Shown here: positions 9,503-17,865 of the stretch, in pieces
How positions within the stretch are numbered: the first letter of the stretch is position 1
How the letters are laid out: every line of letters starts with the position of its first letter
Assembly (NCBI RefSeq): GCF_900107455.1
Contig: NZ_FNQB01000006.1
Span: 248,001 to 312,000, forward strand
Length of the DNA: 64,000 nt
DNA from: Asanoa ishikariensis
Lineage (GTDB): Bacteria > Actinomycetota > Actinomycetes > Mycobacteriales > Micromonosporaceae
Reading direction: 5' to 3'
Program-made: the position numbers and the translations under genes
The notes under the pieces: generated by a model
The model's database searches: none
What the model was told of the DNA's origin: nothing
The model's input: only the letters and a program-made list of their open reading frames with translations

Positions 9503-12500
9503 TCATTCGACGGTCCACCACACGGTCACCCGGCGTCCCGTCGCGACCTCCTTGCCTATCTCGTCGGCGACCGTCGCCCACGAAGCGGCATCGACCAGGC
9601 GCTGCCGCGGCGTGGGGGCTGGCAGCACGGGATGAGGGTTCTGGCCGCCTGGAGGGTTCTTCACCGCCGGCCGAGGACCGGGTGGCGGTGGACCCGTCGG
9701 AGACGCCGGCGTCCCTGTTGTCCCGCCGGAACCGGCGAGCAGAGCCGTCGCCTCCTCGATCGCGGCGCGCAATGCGGTGGCAAGGTCGGCACCGTGGTGC
9801 TCATGCGCGGCGACGTCGCGCAGCCGTCGGATCGTGCCGGCGGCCCGCTCGTCGGTGGTGGTCAGCATGGCGACCGCGTCGAGCAGCTTCAAACCGTTGC
9901 TGCCGAGTTCGCGGGCCAGCGCCGCTGCCTGGCTCGCGACCTGGCCGGCCGCGGCGTCGTCGACCGCAAGCTCGGCGGCCGCGACCGTCTCGACGACCAC
10001 CACGTCGTCGTCTTCGGTGCCGAGTTCGGTGAGAAGGCGCTCCACCTGCCGCGCGGTAGCCAACCGCCCGTTCGGCGCGTGGACGTCGATGCCCAGCAGG
10101 TCGGCGTGCGTGACGAGTTCACGGACGAGGTCGACGGCACCGAGCCGCCGAGCAGCCGCCGCACTCCGCAGCCCCTTGGCGAACTCACCGAGGTTGGCGG
10201 GAGTGCGCCAACGCGGCAACGCGAGCCCGAAGAGATCCTGGCCACGCTTCACGGCCGCGCCCCAGGCTGCCTCGGTGGGCATCGGGGGGTGCCGCAGCTC
10301 GTAGTGGTCACGTACCTCGGTCAGCGCCGCCACGTCGATCTTGCCACCGTGCTCATACCAGGCGAGCTGCTGCTCGAGCCCGAAGATGGCGATGATCAGG
10401 TTCTGCAGATCGGAATCGAAACCAAACGGCTTGGGCACGTCGATGTACGAGCGCAGAAGGTGGATCGGGAAGCGCTCGGTGTAGCCGTCCTCGGCCGCAC
10501 GCTGCAGGAAGTGACCGCTCCACCGGGAGGTGTTCATGGTGAGGACATATCGGTGGTCGACCAGTTCCCCCAGGCGCAGGTGATTGCAGACTCGCTTGAC
10601 GCTGCGCTGGTCGGCCTGCGCCACCGTGACGCCGCGAGTGGGGTCGGCCGCGGCGCGGCGCGCGTATTCCAGGATCTTGGCCAGCTCCGCCCGGGCCACC
10701 GGCTTCTCGTCCTCGGGCATCGCCGGCGCCCCGGGATAGGACCATGCCAACAGCTCACCGGTCAGGTTGTGAAACGCCTCTCCCAAGGTGCCACCGCGCG
10801 GATCACCGACTCGGAGCCCGTTGGCGATCGTCTGCAGAACGCCGACCGAGTCGTCCTGAACGTCGGCTGGCTGCGCAGCAGCGACGCCATAGGCCTGACG
10901 CAACGCGCTTCGCAAGGTCTCGCGCAGGCTGGCCTGCCGGTGCCCGAGATAGACGCGGCCTTCGTGGCGGTCGGCGGCGGACCAGTCGGCAGCGAGTTGA
11001 TCGAGCTTGTCGCCACCGAGCAATGTGTTGATCTTCGCCAGTTGGGTGACCCGGCCCATCATCTCGTCGCTGAAATAGAACGGCAGCCAGAACACGGTGC
11101 GGCTGTCTTCGCCCAACGACTCGATGCGCGAACGGTCGGCGCTGCGTTGGAAGCCCTGCGGGTCGAACGGGTAGTCGATCACGACGCGCCACGCGTCGCC
11201 GGTGGCGAGCAGGGCGGCGACCGGCATCGTGTCGGTGTCGCGCACGTTGCCGAACTTCACCTGCACGAGATGCCGTCGCCCCCGCCACTCGCGCTGGTGG
11301 AGGATCTCACCGAGCTGACCCTCGGCGCCGGCCAGACCCATGTCGAGAGCGACCATCTCGCGCAGGATCTGCTGCCGCACCCCCGTGGTCGCCGCCTCGC
11401 GATCGGGCACGAGGTCGAGCAGCTTGTCGAAGTCGACCGCGTGCAGCTTGGCGCTGACCACGGGGTCAGGCGCCTCGGTCAGCACGATCTCGCCGGAGTC
11501 GTCGCGGATACGCCGCAGCCGGTTGAGCACGATCTGGTTCTCGTAGCCGGGGATCGGCGAAGTGATGGTGCCGAAGTTGAGCGCATGCAACTTGGCCGCG
11601 GTCAGGTTGTGCAGCGCCGGAACCTCCGGCACGAGCGCGCCGAGCAGCACCGTCTTGATGAGCTTGTCGTCGAGCTGGAACTGAGCGTTGCCAGCCGCCT
11701 CGGCCTCGGTGATGCCGGCCTGACCGAGCAGGATCGGCCGAAGCTTGCGGCTGTAAAGGGCACGTGCGGCCTGGAACAGCTGCCGCAGCTTCGGCCGGTC
11801 GGGCAGGTCGCCGTGCAACACCAGCGGATCGAACAGTGCGGACACCCCGATCAGGTCATTGACCTGGAGCGTGTCGCGGCGCTCGACGAGCAGCTCGGTC
11901 ATCACCCGCAGGGCCGTGCGTTCGCGCTGGAGCGTCTGCGAAAGTGCGACCAGCGTCGCCACCAGCGCGGGCGAGAAGGGGTATAGGCGCCGGAAGGCGC
12001 TCGCGTCGGAACCGATGCCGGCGTCGCCGTACTGGGCACCGAGCAGCAGCGTGTCCCACACCTCGCGGTTGCCCTTGACCGCCGCGAACGCGTTGTCGAT
12101 GGTCGCGCGACCCGCGTCGTTACGTGGTTTGAGCAGGCGCTTCTCGGTGATCTCGGGCAGGTTGGTGTCGGCGAGCACGATCTCACCGAGTCGGCCCTGC
12201 ACGCTGCGCATCACATGCGCCAACGCCTCCTTCTCGGTGCCGCCGACATGCGGGCCGAGGAAGTCCTCGAGGTTTCGCTGGCGGGCGACGAACGAGACGA
12301 TCGGCAGCGGACGGGTCGCGTCGGCCGACTCGACCAGCTTGTTGAGCTTGGCGCCCTCGGTGTTGACGAAGGTGTGGTCGCTGATCTGGGTGGAGAGCCA
12401 GAGGATCAGCTCATCGAGGAACAAGACGATGCCGTCGTAACCGAGCACCTCATTGGCATGCCGGGTGAGCACGGCAAGCCCGGTGTCGAGGTCGAGGAAC

Positions 12501-13201
12501 TCGCCGCTGCGCACCGCGCCGCTGAAGAACGTCGCGGTCAAGGCGCTCACCAGGTTGTCGCGCTGCGGCGTGCCGGGCGGCGCGGCCGCCGCCAACGCAT
12601 AGGTGTCGGCCGTCCAGCCGGCGGCCCGCGCCACGTGGGCGGCCAGGCCAGTGCCGGCGCCCGCGGAGCCACCGGCCTCGCCCAGCGCGGCAAAGAACGG
12701 ATCGTCACCCATCCGGTCGCGGATGCCGGCCGCGTCGGACAACAGAGCGTCGGATCGATGCAGCGCCGCCGGCGGCATGGCGGGGTGCAGCGCCGCGACC
12801 TGGTCGAGATAGCCCTGGAAGATCGCCTGCTCCACGGACCGTGCACCGAGCATGTGGAAGGTGAGCGTCAGCAGTGTGCGCTCGCGCAGCCACGGGTCGG
12901 CGGCGATCACCGCCTCGGACAGGTTGCGCACCTCGCGGGCCGCCGGGTTGTGCCGCAGGATCTCGCGAAGCACGGCCATGAAGTGCGACTTTCCGGAGCC
13001 GAACGACCCGTGCAGAAAGACCGCCTGCGAGGTGCCGGTGCTGACGGCGTGCCCGATCCGGCGCAGGGCATCGGAGAAGTTGTCGCGCAACTCGTCGGTG
13101 ACGACGTAGCGCCCGAGATCGGCCCCGCCCGCGGCCCGGACCACGAAATCGCCCTCGCTCACCGAGGTCGGAATCTCGATCAAATCCCGCAGCAGCGTCA
13201 T
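9503..13201 (-). CDS. pglY: PglY, large P-loop ATPase of type 2 BREX
   Basis: A 1232-residue ATPase, the type 2 counterpart of BrxC. Walker A HGSFGSGKSHFM is near residue 63, and a likely Walker B is in DGIVLFLDELILWLS at about residue 245. The middle and C-terminal parts are helical. A proline/glycine-rich linker (about residues 1140-1190) precedes a final ~40-residue block ending in VTVWWTVE. The ATG at 13201 was chosen because an AAGGGAG ribosome binding site precedes it; the frame stays open a further 13 codons upstream. In S. coelicolor PglY is needed for phage growth limitation. The 123-base gap before it holds only the end region of the SEC-C pseudogene. Confidence 0.92.
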   Translation of the reverse strand: MTLLRDLIEIPTSVSEGDFVVRAAGGADLGRYVVTDELRDNFSDALRRIGHAVSTGTSQAVFLHGSFGSGKSHFMAVLREILRHNPAAREVRNLSEAVIAADPWLRERTLLTLTFHMLGARSVEQAIFQGYLDQVAALHPAMPPAALHRSDALLSDAAGIRDRMGDDPFFAALGEAGGSAGAGTGLAAHVARAAGWTADTYALAAAAPPGTPQRDNLVSALTATFFSGAVRSGEFLDLDTGLAVLTRHANEVLGYDGIVLFLDELILWLSTQISDHTFVNTEGAKLNKLVESADATRPLPIVSFVARQRNLEDFLGPHVGGTEKEALAHVMRSVQGRLGEIVLADTNLPEITEKRLLKPRNDAGRATIDNAFAAVKGNREVWDTLLLGAQYGDAGIGSDASAFRRLYPFSPALVATLVALSQTLQRERTALRVMTELLVERRDTLQVNDLIGVSALFDPLVLHGDLPDRPKLRQLFQAARALYSRKLRPILLGQAGITEAEAAGNAQFQLDDKLIKTVLLGALVPEVPALHNLTAAKLHALNFGTITSPIPGYENQIVLNRLRRIRDDSGEIVLTEAPDPVVSAKLHAVDFDKLLDLVPDREAATTGVRQQILREMVALDMGLAGAEGQLGEILHQREWRGRRHLVQVKFGNVRDTDTMPVAALLATGDAWRVVIDYPFDPQGFQRSADRSRIESLGEDSRTVFWLPFYFSDEMMGRVTQLAKINTLLGGDKLDQLAADWSAADRHEGRVYLGHRQASLRETLRSALRQAYGVAAAQPADVQDDSVGVLQTIANGLRVGDPRGGTLGEAFHNLTGELLAWSYPGAPAMPEDEKPVARAELAKILEYARRAAADPTRGVTVAQADQRSVKRVCNHLRLGELVDHRYVLTMNTSRWSGHFLQRAAEDGYTERFPIHLLRSYIDVPKPFGFDSDLQNLIIAIFGLEQQLAWYEHGGKIDVAALTEVRDHYELRHPPMPTEAAWGAAVKRGQDLFGLALPRWRTPANLGEFAKGLRSAAAARRLGAVDLVRELVTHADLLGIDVHAPNGRLATARQVERLLTELGTEDDDVVVVETVAAAELAVDDAAAGQVASQAAALARELGSNGLKLLDAVAMLTTTDERAAGTIRRLRDVAAHEHHGADLATALRAAIEEATALLAGSGGTTGTPASPTGPPPPGPRPAVKNPPGGQNPHPVLPAPTPRQRLVDAASWATVADEIGKEVATGRRVTVWWTVE

Positions 13202-13324
13202 CACCGCTCCCTTCCGCCCGCGATCGGCGGCAGCAGCCACCGGCCATCGATCCTATGGCCTGGGTACGGCGCGGCCATCACCACGTCAGGTGACCATGAG
13301 GTGGCCGTACGTTCCGGGCGGCGG

Positions 13325-14343
13325 TCAGGCGCGCGACCTCGGCAGGCAGCACGTCTTGTATTTGGCTCCCGACCCGCACCAGCGCTCCTGGTTACGGGCC
13401 GGCGGCCACGCTCGGGTGCGGCCACGCTCGGGTGCGGCCACGCCGGTCGAGATCGGCCGCGTAGATCTCGAGGACGTCATCGCTCAGCGGATCCTCGACA
13501 GCGCGCGATTTGATCAATGCGGCCAGTTCTCCGACAGCGCCTGACACCAAGCGAATTGTGCCGACCCCAGCCCTTGACCGTCCGTCGAGGGTCCGTTCGA
13601 TGTCGGCACGGTGCTCGTCCCAGTCGGCTCCGGCAGCGGAACCGAGCGGGGTCGCCCTGCGCGCCCAGCACTTCGAACTCGTCGCGCGGGAAGAACAGAA
13701 CGGGTCCGCTGACGAGCTGCAGCAACTGATCCTGCTCGTGTACGTCGACCGTCCCCTCGAGACTCTCGGCCATCTCGTCGAGAGAGTCATGCGGCAAACC
13801 CAGCTCGTGCCGGACGCTGTGCCGCTCAGTGACAAGGGCGTAAAGCAACTGCGTGGCGTGACTGCCGCCGTCTTCAAAGGACGTGATCCGAGCGAGGGCA
13901 TCGCGCGCCTCGTGTGTGACCGCGGTAAGCCAACTCGTTGGCGATCTTGCCGCGGCCACCGGCCATCAGCGCTTCGGTGATCTCGTGCGCGGCGCCCGGA
14001 TCAGCGGTCAACAGGGGTCGAAGCGGGTTGAGCTCGGCCATTGCCTCGTCGGGCCGGTCAAGGAAGAACAGGAGTCGCGCCCTGAACATGCGAGGAAACC
14101 CGGACGAGGAACCCGCTGCTTGGTGCAGGGCGATCACCCGGTCGGCCAACGCCAGACTTCCGACCAGGTCCTCGGCCCGCGGGAGCCGCCCAACACGACC
14201 TGCGCCTCCAACGAATCATCGATCCGGCCGGCGTCGACTGCGGCGACCAACTCGGCCGCACCGGCGGCGCGATCGCCGCTGTCGAATGCGTGTTGCGCGA
14301 TCCGGTCCAGATCGTCGGAGGTCAGGGCGACACCGGTGGTCAT
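13325..14343 (-). pseudogene. SEC-C motif protein, broken by several frameshifts
   Basis: Reading this stretch in three frames in turn reproduces almost the whole of the intact SEC-C protein at 2378-3394. Pieces are VALTSDDLDRIAQHAFDSGD near 14340-14280, then FRARLLFFLDRPDEAMAELN, then LVTERHSVRHELGLPHDSLD and SGPVLFFPRDEFE, then DEHRADIERT, and finally CGSGAKYKTCCLPRSRA ending at 13325. Frame changes fall near 14185, 13950, 13660 and 13410; the last is a 16-bp tandem duplication. Its ATG overlaps the pglX stop by four bases, so it was once a normal operon member. Multiple breaks argue against one sequencing error, though errors cannot be excluded. Confidence 0.85.
13405..13442. repeat. 16-bp tandem duplication that shifts the SEC-C frame
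   Basis: The unit GCCACGCTCGGGTGCG occurs twice in direct succession (13405-13420 and 13421-13436), followed by six bases of a third copy. Sixteen is not a multiple of three. Deleting one copy on paper restores the minus-strand frame through GRTRAWPPARNQERWCGSG, which aligns with GRVVPWPPARNDACWCGSG of the intact paralog. The duplication is therefore a visible cause of one of the frameshifts. Confidence 0.9.
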
Positions 14344-17300
14344 GCTTCGGGGACTCCTCGCAGTAAGGTCAGCGCGGAACGGTCAGCCCCCAGACGGGCC
14401 AACTCGCCGTTGATGAAGTCGGTGAAGAACTCCGCCGGCGATCCTGGATAACCCGGACGGTCCTCGGCGTACCACTGGTGCAGCCAGGGCTCCAACTCGG
14501 CGATGCCGGCCAAAGCCGGAAGAAGCTTGTCGGCTGTCCACGCGGCCTGCGTGCGCCGGTCCATGTAGACGGTGGCCAAAGCTTGAGCCTGGGTCAGATG
14601 ATCCCAACCAGCCCAGCCGAGCAACTCCGTGCTGTCGGCGTCGCGACCGAGCCGCGGGTAGGAGATGAACCGCTCCTTGGGTACGTCCAACTTGCCCCGC
14701 GCCCGCCAGTAAGAAGGACGCGCGAAGTCAGCCGACGAGTACTTCGGCGGCACCTCGATCTCGACCTTCTCGCCAGCGTCTTCCCGACGCTGCAACGCCC
14801 AGGTCCGCTCCCAGAGCGCCCGCTTACGCAAACCGGCTGGCTTATAGCGGTGTGCTGGAAGGAATGGCACGTGCTCTTCGGCGAGGATCCCGGCGAGTGC
14901 CTTCGTCACGTCATAGCTATCGTGCCCGACGAGTTGGTCGAGTACCTCCCGTACGTCGAGGTCGGCACCGAGCCGCTCAGCGAGCTGCGCGACCGACAGC
15001 GGAGTTGGTGTGCCGTCCCAGAGATCCGGTGACTCCAAGCGGTCAAGCAACCAGTTGTGCAATGCGGCGGACCGAATTTTCGCCCAGCCATCGCCGGTCC
15101 AGCGCCGCTTACACTCCGGCCGCTCTAACAGGGCGATGTGCCGGTTCTCCACGATGGTCGCGACCCGCTTTTCGACAAGTACGCGGTATTCGGCGGGCCA
15201 GTTGTCCTTGGGCTTCGTGATCCGTGTCGACCCGTGGCGGGTAAACCATTCGGGCTGTTCGCCGGCGGCGGCCAGCACAATCTCAAACGATCGCTCACCC
15301 AGGCCCAACGGCGGCGGATTCGTACATGTCAGATCCTCGTCGATTAACCCATAGAGTCTGTATACCTCCCAGTCTAACTCCTCCTGTAGTGCGATCATCC
15401 GCGCCTGAATCGCTCGGTGCTCTTGTTCTGCTTCAGTCATCAGCTGACGAACGGGAGTTCGCTTTTCACCTTCCCCGCCCGGAGTGATCGAAAGAAGCCG
15501 GCGCGCAAGATTATCAATCTCTCGCGCTCGATCCGTCGGATAGGTCGGAGGAAGCGGAAAACCTTCCAGTTTTGTTGCGTTGAATTGATAAAAGCGCTCC
15601 CATTCCTGGCTCTTAAATCCTTCATTTACACCCTGGCTGCCCTTGTTGTGGCTGACTTGCTTAAGCCAGAAGCAGGCAGTTGAGCTATTGAGGACGCCGA
15701 GCAGCCGAAGGTGGTCCTCCTCTGTCGCGTCAGCGGGCAACTTGATGCACGGAGCTGTTTGTTTGAAGATCTTTCCATCTCTGTCCAAAGCGAAATGGTT
15801 ATGTGTTGACACCTCACCCCAACTAATTGCCATGAGGGTCCTCAACCGAGCGAGCGCTACCTGATGCCATTCCCAATAACTACGGCCCTCTTCTTTATAC
15901 GACGTCTTCGCAAATGTTCGTCGCGCGAAGAGGGTCGTTCGCAGCGGCCACATTCTTCGAGCGGCTCCGGGTAGTGAATCTATATCAATGAGGCCCGCAC
16001 CATCATACAGAAATAGCGCATACTCACCTTCTCCAATACTGAAATCTCTTACCTCTTCGCCGGAAACGACGCGTCGATACGAAGCTTCTTCGACGCCGAA
16101 CCTCCTCATTGCTCGACGGCTCGCGATCATGGCCGAATCGGCATTTGTCTGGCCGGTGTAGCCTACACTTTCTATCAGCGAGCCGAGTCTCGCACGGCCG
16201 CCTTCCAACGAGTCGACGAGAGCACCGGATCCGCCCCCCGAAAGACTCCACGGATGTTTTGAAAATCGCGAACGAGGCAGTTGTGCAACACTAATCCATG
16301 CCGATTCATATCCAGGCGTGTCGACGTTCTCGGCAATCTCGTTCCAAACAATTCCAGCCGACGCGGGGATTGGGACCTCTGGCTCGCCTCGAACAGCGAG
16401 AACCGCGCGCACGCCGGCGCTATAGCGATTACTCGGCCTCCGGTTGCGGCCTATCAGAATGACAGTCGGCGTTCCGTGCCCCGGAATGTACGCGCCCGAT
16501 GTATCGATGATTTCAGTCAGCTCAACGTCGTTTGCGAAAAAATCTTCGATGAGCTTGGTACCGAATTCACGCCGCATGAACGCGTTACTTGTGATCTGGC
16601 CGACGTGGCCCGCCTCGCGACCCGCTTCGTCACCTCGAGCGGCCAGCTCAAAGAAGCGCTGCGCAAAGGGAACCGTTAACGCATACTGGCGATGGCATGC
16701 GGTGTAAATCGCGCGATAAAGGTGATTACGAGCCGGATCACTAACCACGATGTAAGGCGGGTTACCAATAACGACAGTATAAGACCCCGGCCTCAGGTAC
16801 TCCTTGAGAAGGACGTCATCTTCGCTCTCGTATGCGAAGACGCTGTTACCCTCCATCAAGGCGATGAGGTCGCTCTGCGCGCGAGATCGATAAGCGCCCC
16901 AATCAAGAAGAGAGTCCCCAGTTGCAACGCGAATATTCCACCCAGGGAGCCGTTCTAATGTAGATGTTCCTCGCAACTTCATCCCCGCGACAAGCATGCG
17001 GAAACGAGCGATTGCCACCGCGAAGCGGTTGATATCGACGCCTGTTATTTGCGCGTGTACCCGCTCGATAATAATATTGATGTCCGTTGCCGGCTCACTT
17101 TCACACCACTTGGCGACAAGGCGGTGGAAAGCGCCCAGTAGGAAGTGGCCGGAACCGCATGTCGGGTCAATCACCTTGGTCCTGGCAAGGCCGTGTTCGG
17201 CTACGGAGGGCTCCAAGGTTCGGTCGAGGATGAACTCCTCGACGAAATCAGGAGTCTGGAGCAACGCGTAGGTCTTGCGCGCGTGGGCGGAGATGCGCTC

Positions 17301-17840
17301 GTAAACGTCACCCAACCACCGGGTGTCGAGGTCGTCGCGTCGGAGCGAGACGAAGCCGGCGCCGCGGTGAAAGAAGTCGCGCAGTTCTTCGGCTGCTGGG
17401 CCGGAGATGTCGAAGCGCCACAGTTGGTTGTGGTGGTCGAAGATCTGTGCGGTGGCGCGCAACCCGGCCAGATAGCGGAACGCCTCGCGCAGCCACTCCC
17501 GGTCGTTCTCGCGCGGGTTGGCGATCAGGTACTCCTGCCGGTGTTGCAGCGCCCGCTCGACGCTCGCGTGTGGCTCGGGCCCGCCGATCCAGAGTCCCTC
17601 GACCAGCGCGTTGTCCTCGCAGAACCGCACGAACAGGCACCCCAGCACCCAAGCGACCGCGGCCTGGTCGAGGACGTCGTCGAGCCACACCTCGAAGGCG
17701 ACGCCGACCCGCTCGTCGGCGCGAGCGTTCTCGTATTCCTGGCGGAGCTCGGCCCGCAAGGCGGCGCGGTCGGCGACCACCACGCGCAGGTCGTCGACCA
17801 GGCGGCGGACCTGGCCTTGGAGCGCCTTCTCGTCAATCAC
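14340..17840 (-). CDS. pglX: PglX, adenine-specific DNA methyltransferase of type 2 BREX
   Basis: An 1166-residue class I N6-adenine methyltransferase. The SAM-binding motif DPTCGSGHFLL is at about residue 225 and the catalytic NPPY motif (VVIGNPPYIVV) at about residue 360. The following ~450 residues would hold target recognition, and the C-terminal third is the PglX-specific helical region. PglX marks host DNA or, in the Pgl model, phage DNA. The GTG at 17840 has AGGA seven bases upstream and is preferred over the TTG at 17846. Bases ~15390-17100 have much lower GC than the rest of the gene, and a TTA leucine codon lies at 16679-16677. It overlaps the SEC-C pseudogene start by four bases. 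Confidence 0.93.
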   Translation of the reverse strand: MIDEKALQGQVRRLVDDLRVVVADRAALRAELRQEYENARADERVGVAFEVWLDDVLDQAAVAWVLGCLFVRFCEDNALVEGLWIGGPEPHASVERALQHRQEYLIANPRENDREWLREAFRYLAGLRATAQIFDHHNQLWRFDISGPAAEELRDFFHRGAGFVSLRRDDLDTRWLGDVYERISAHARKTYALLQTPDFVEEFILDRTLEPSVAEHGLARTKVIDPTCGSGHFLLGAFHRLVAKWCESEPATDINIIIERVHAQITGVDINRFAVAIARFRMLVAGMKLRGTSTLERLPGWNIRVATGDSLLDWGAYRSRAQSDLIALMEGNSVFAYESEDDVLLKEYLRPGSYTVVIGNPPYIVVSDPARNHLYRAIYTACHRQYALTVPFAQRFFELAARGDEAGREAGHVGQITSNAFMRREFGTKLIEDFFANDVELTEIIDTSGAYIPGHGTPTVILIGRNRRPSNRYSAGVRAVLAVRGEPEVPIPASAGIVWNEIAENVDTPGYESAWISVAQLPRSRFSKHPWSLSGGGSGALVDSLEGGRARLGSLIESVGYTGQTNADSAMIASRRAMRRFGVEEASYRRVVSGEEVRDFSIGEGEYALFLYDGAGLIDIDSLPGAARRMWPLRTTLFARRTFAKTSYKEEGRSYWEWHQVALARLRTLMAISWGEVSTHNHFALDRDGKIFKQTAPCIKLPADATEEDHLRLLGVLNSSTACFWLKQVSHNKGSQGVNEGFKSQEWERFYQFNATKLEGFPLPPTYPTDRAREIDNLARRLLSITPGGEGEKRTPVRQLMTEAEQEHRAIQARMIALQEELDWEVYRLYGLIDEDLTCTNPPPLGLGERSFEIVLAAAGEQPEWFTRHGSTRITKPKDNWPAEYRVLVEKRVATIVENRHIALLERPECKRRWTGDGWAKIRSAALHNWLLDRLESPDLWDGTPTPLSVAQLAERLGADLDVREVLDQLVGHDSYDVTKALAGILAEEHVPFLPAHRYKPAGLRKRALWERTWALQRREDAGEKVEIEVPPKYSSADFARPSYWRARGKLDVPKERFISYPRLGRDADSTELLGWAGWDHLTQAQALATVYMDRRTQAAWTADKLLPALAGIAELEPWLHQWYAEDRPGYPGSPAEFFTDFINGELARLGADRSALTLLRGVPEA
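15390..17100. other. Low-GC segment inside pglX
   Basis: Hand counts of 60-base rows give 25 G+C at 16501-16560 and 30 at 15601-15660, against 41 at 14461-14520 near the pglX 3' end. The same visual contrast holds at the 5' end from about 17150 on. The segment encodes about residues 245-815, which carry the NPPY motif and the probable target-recognition region, and starts just after the SAM motif. The frame is uninterrupted. Gene conversion or uptake from a lower-GC donor is inferred. Confidence 0.75.
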
Positions 17841-17865
17841 GGCCAAATCCTACGGTCGGAGTGCG

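Noticed and set aside
8933-11986. Open frame of about 1000 codons on the plus strand across pglZ and pglY
   Set aside because: It is antisense to two strong BREX genes; high-GC codon bias leaves such frames open. No domain or ribosome binding site.
14340-17840. PglX as the modification subunit of a type I restriction system
   Set aside because: No hsdR or hsdS nearby, and the length and the pglW-X-Y-Z neighbourhood fit PglX.
14340-17840. Phase-variable homopolymer tract in pglX, as described in S. coelicolor
   Set aside because: I looked for a long G or C run in the gene and saw none.
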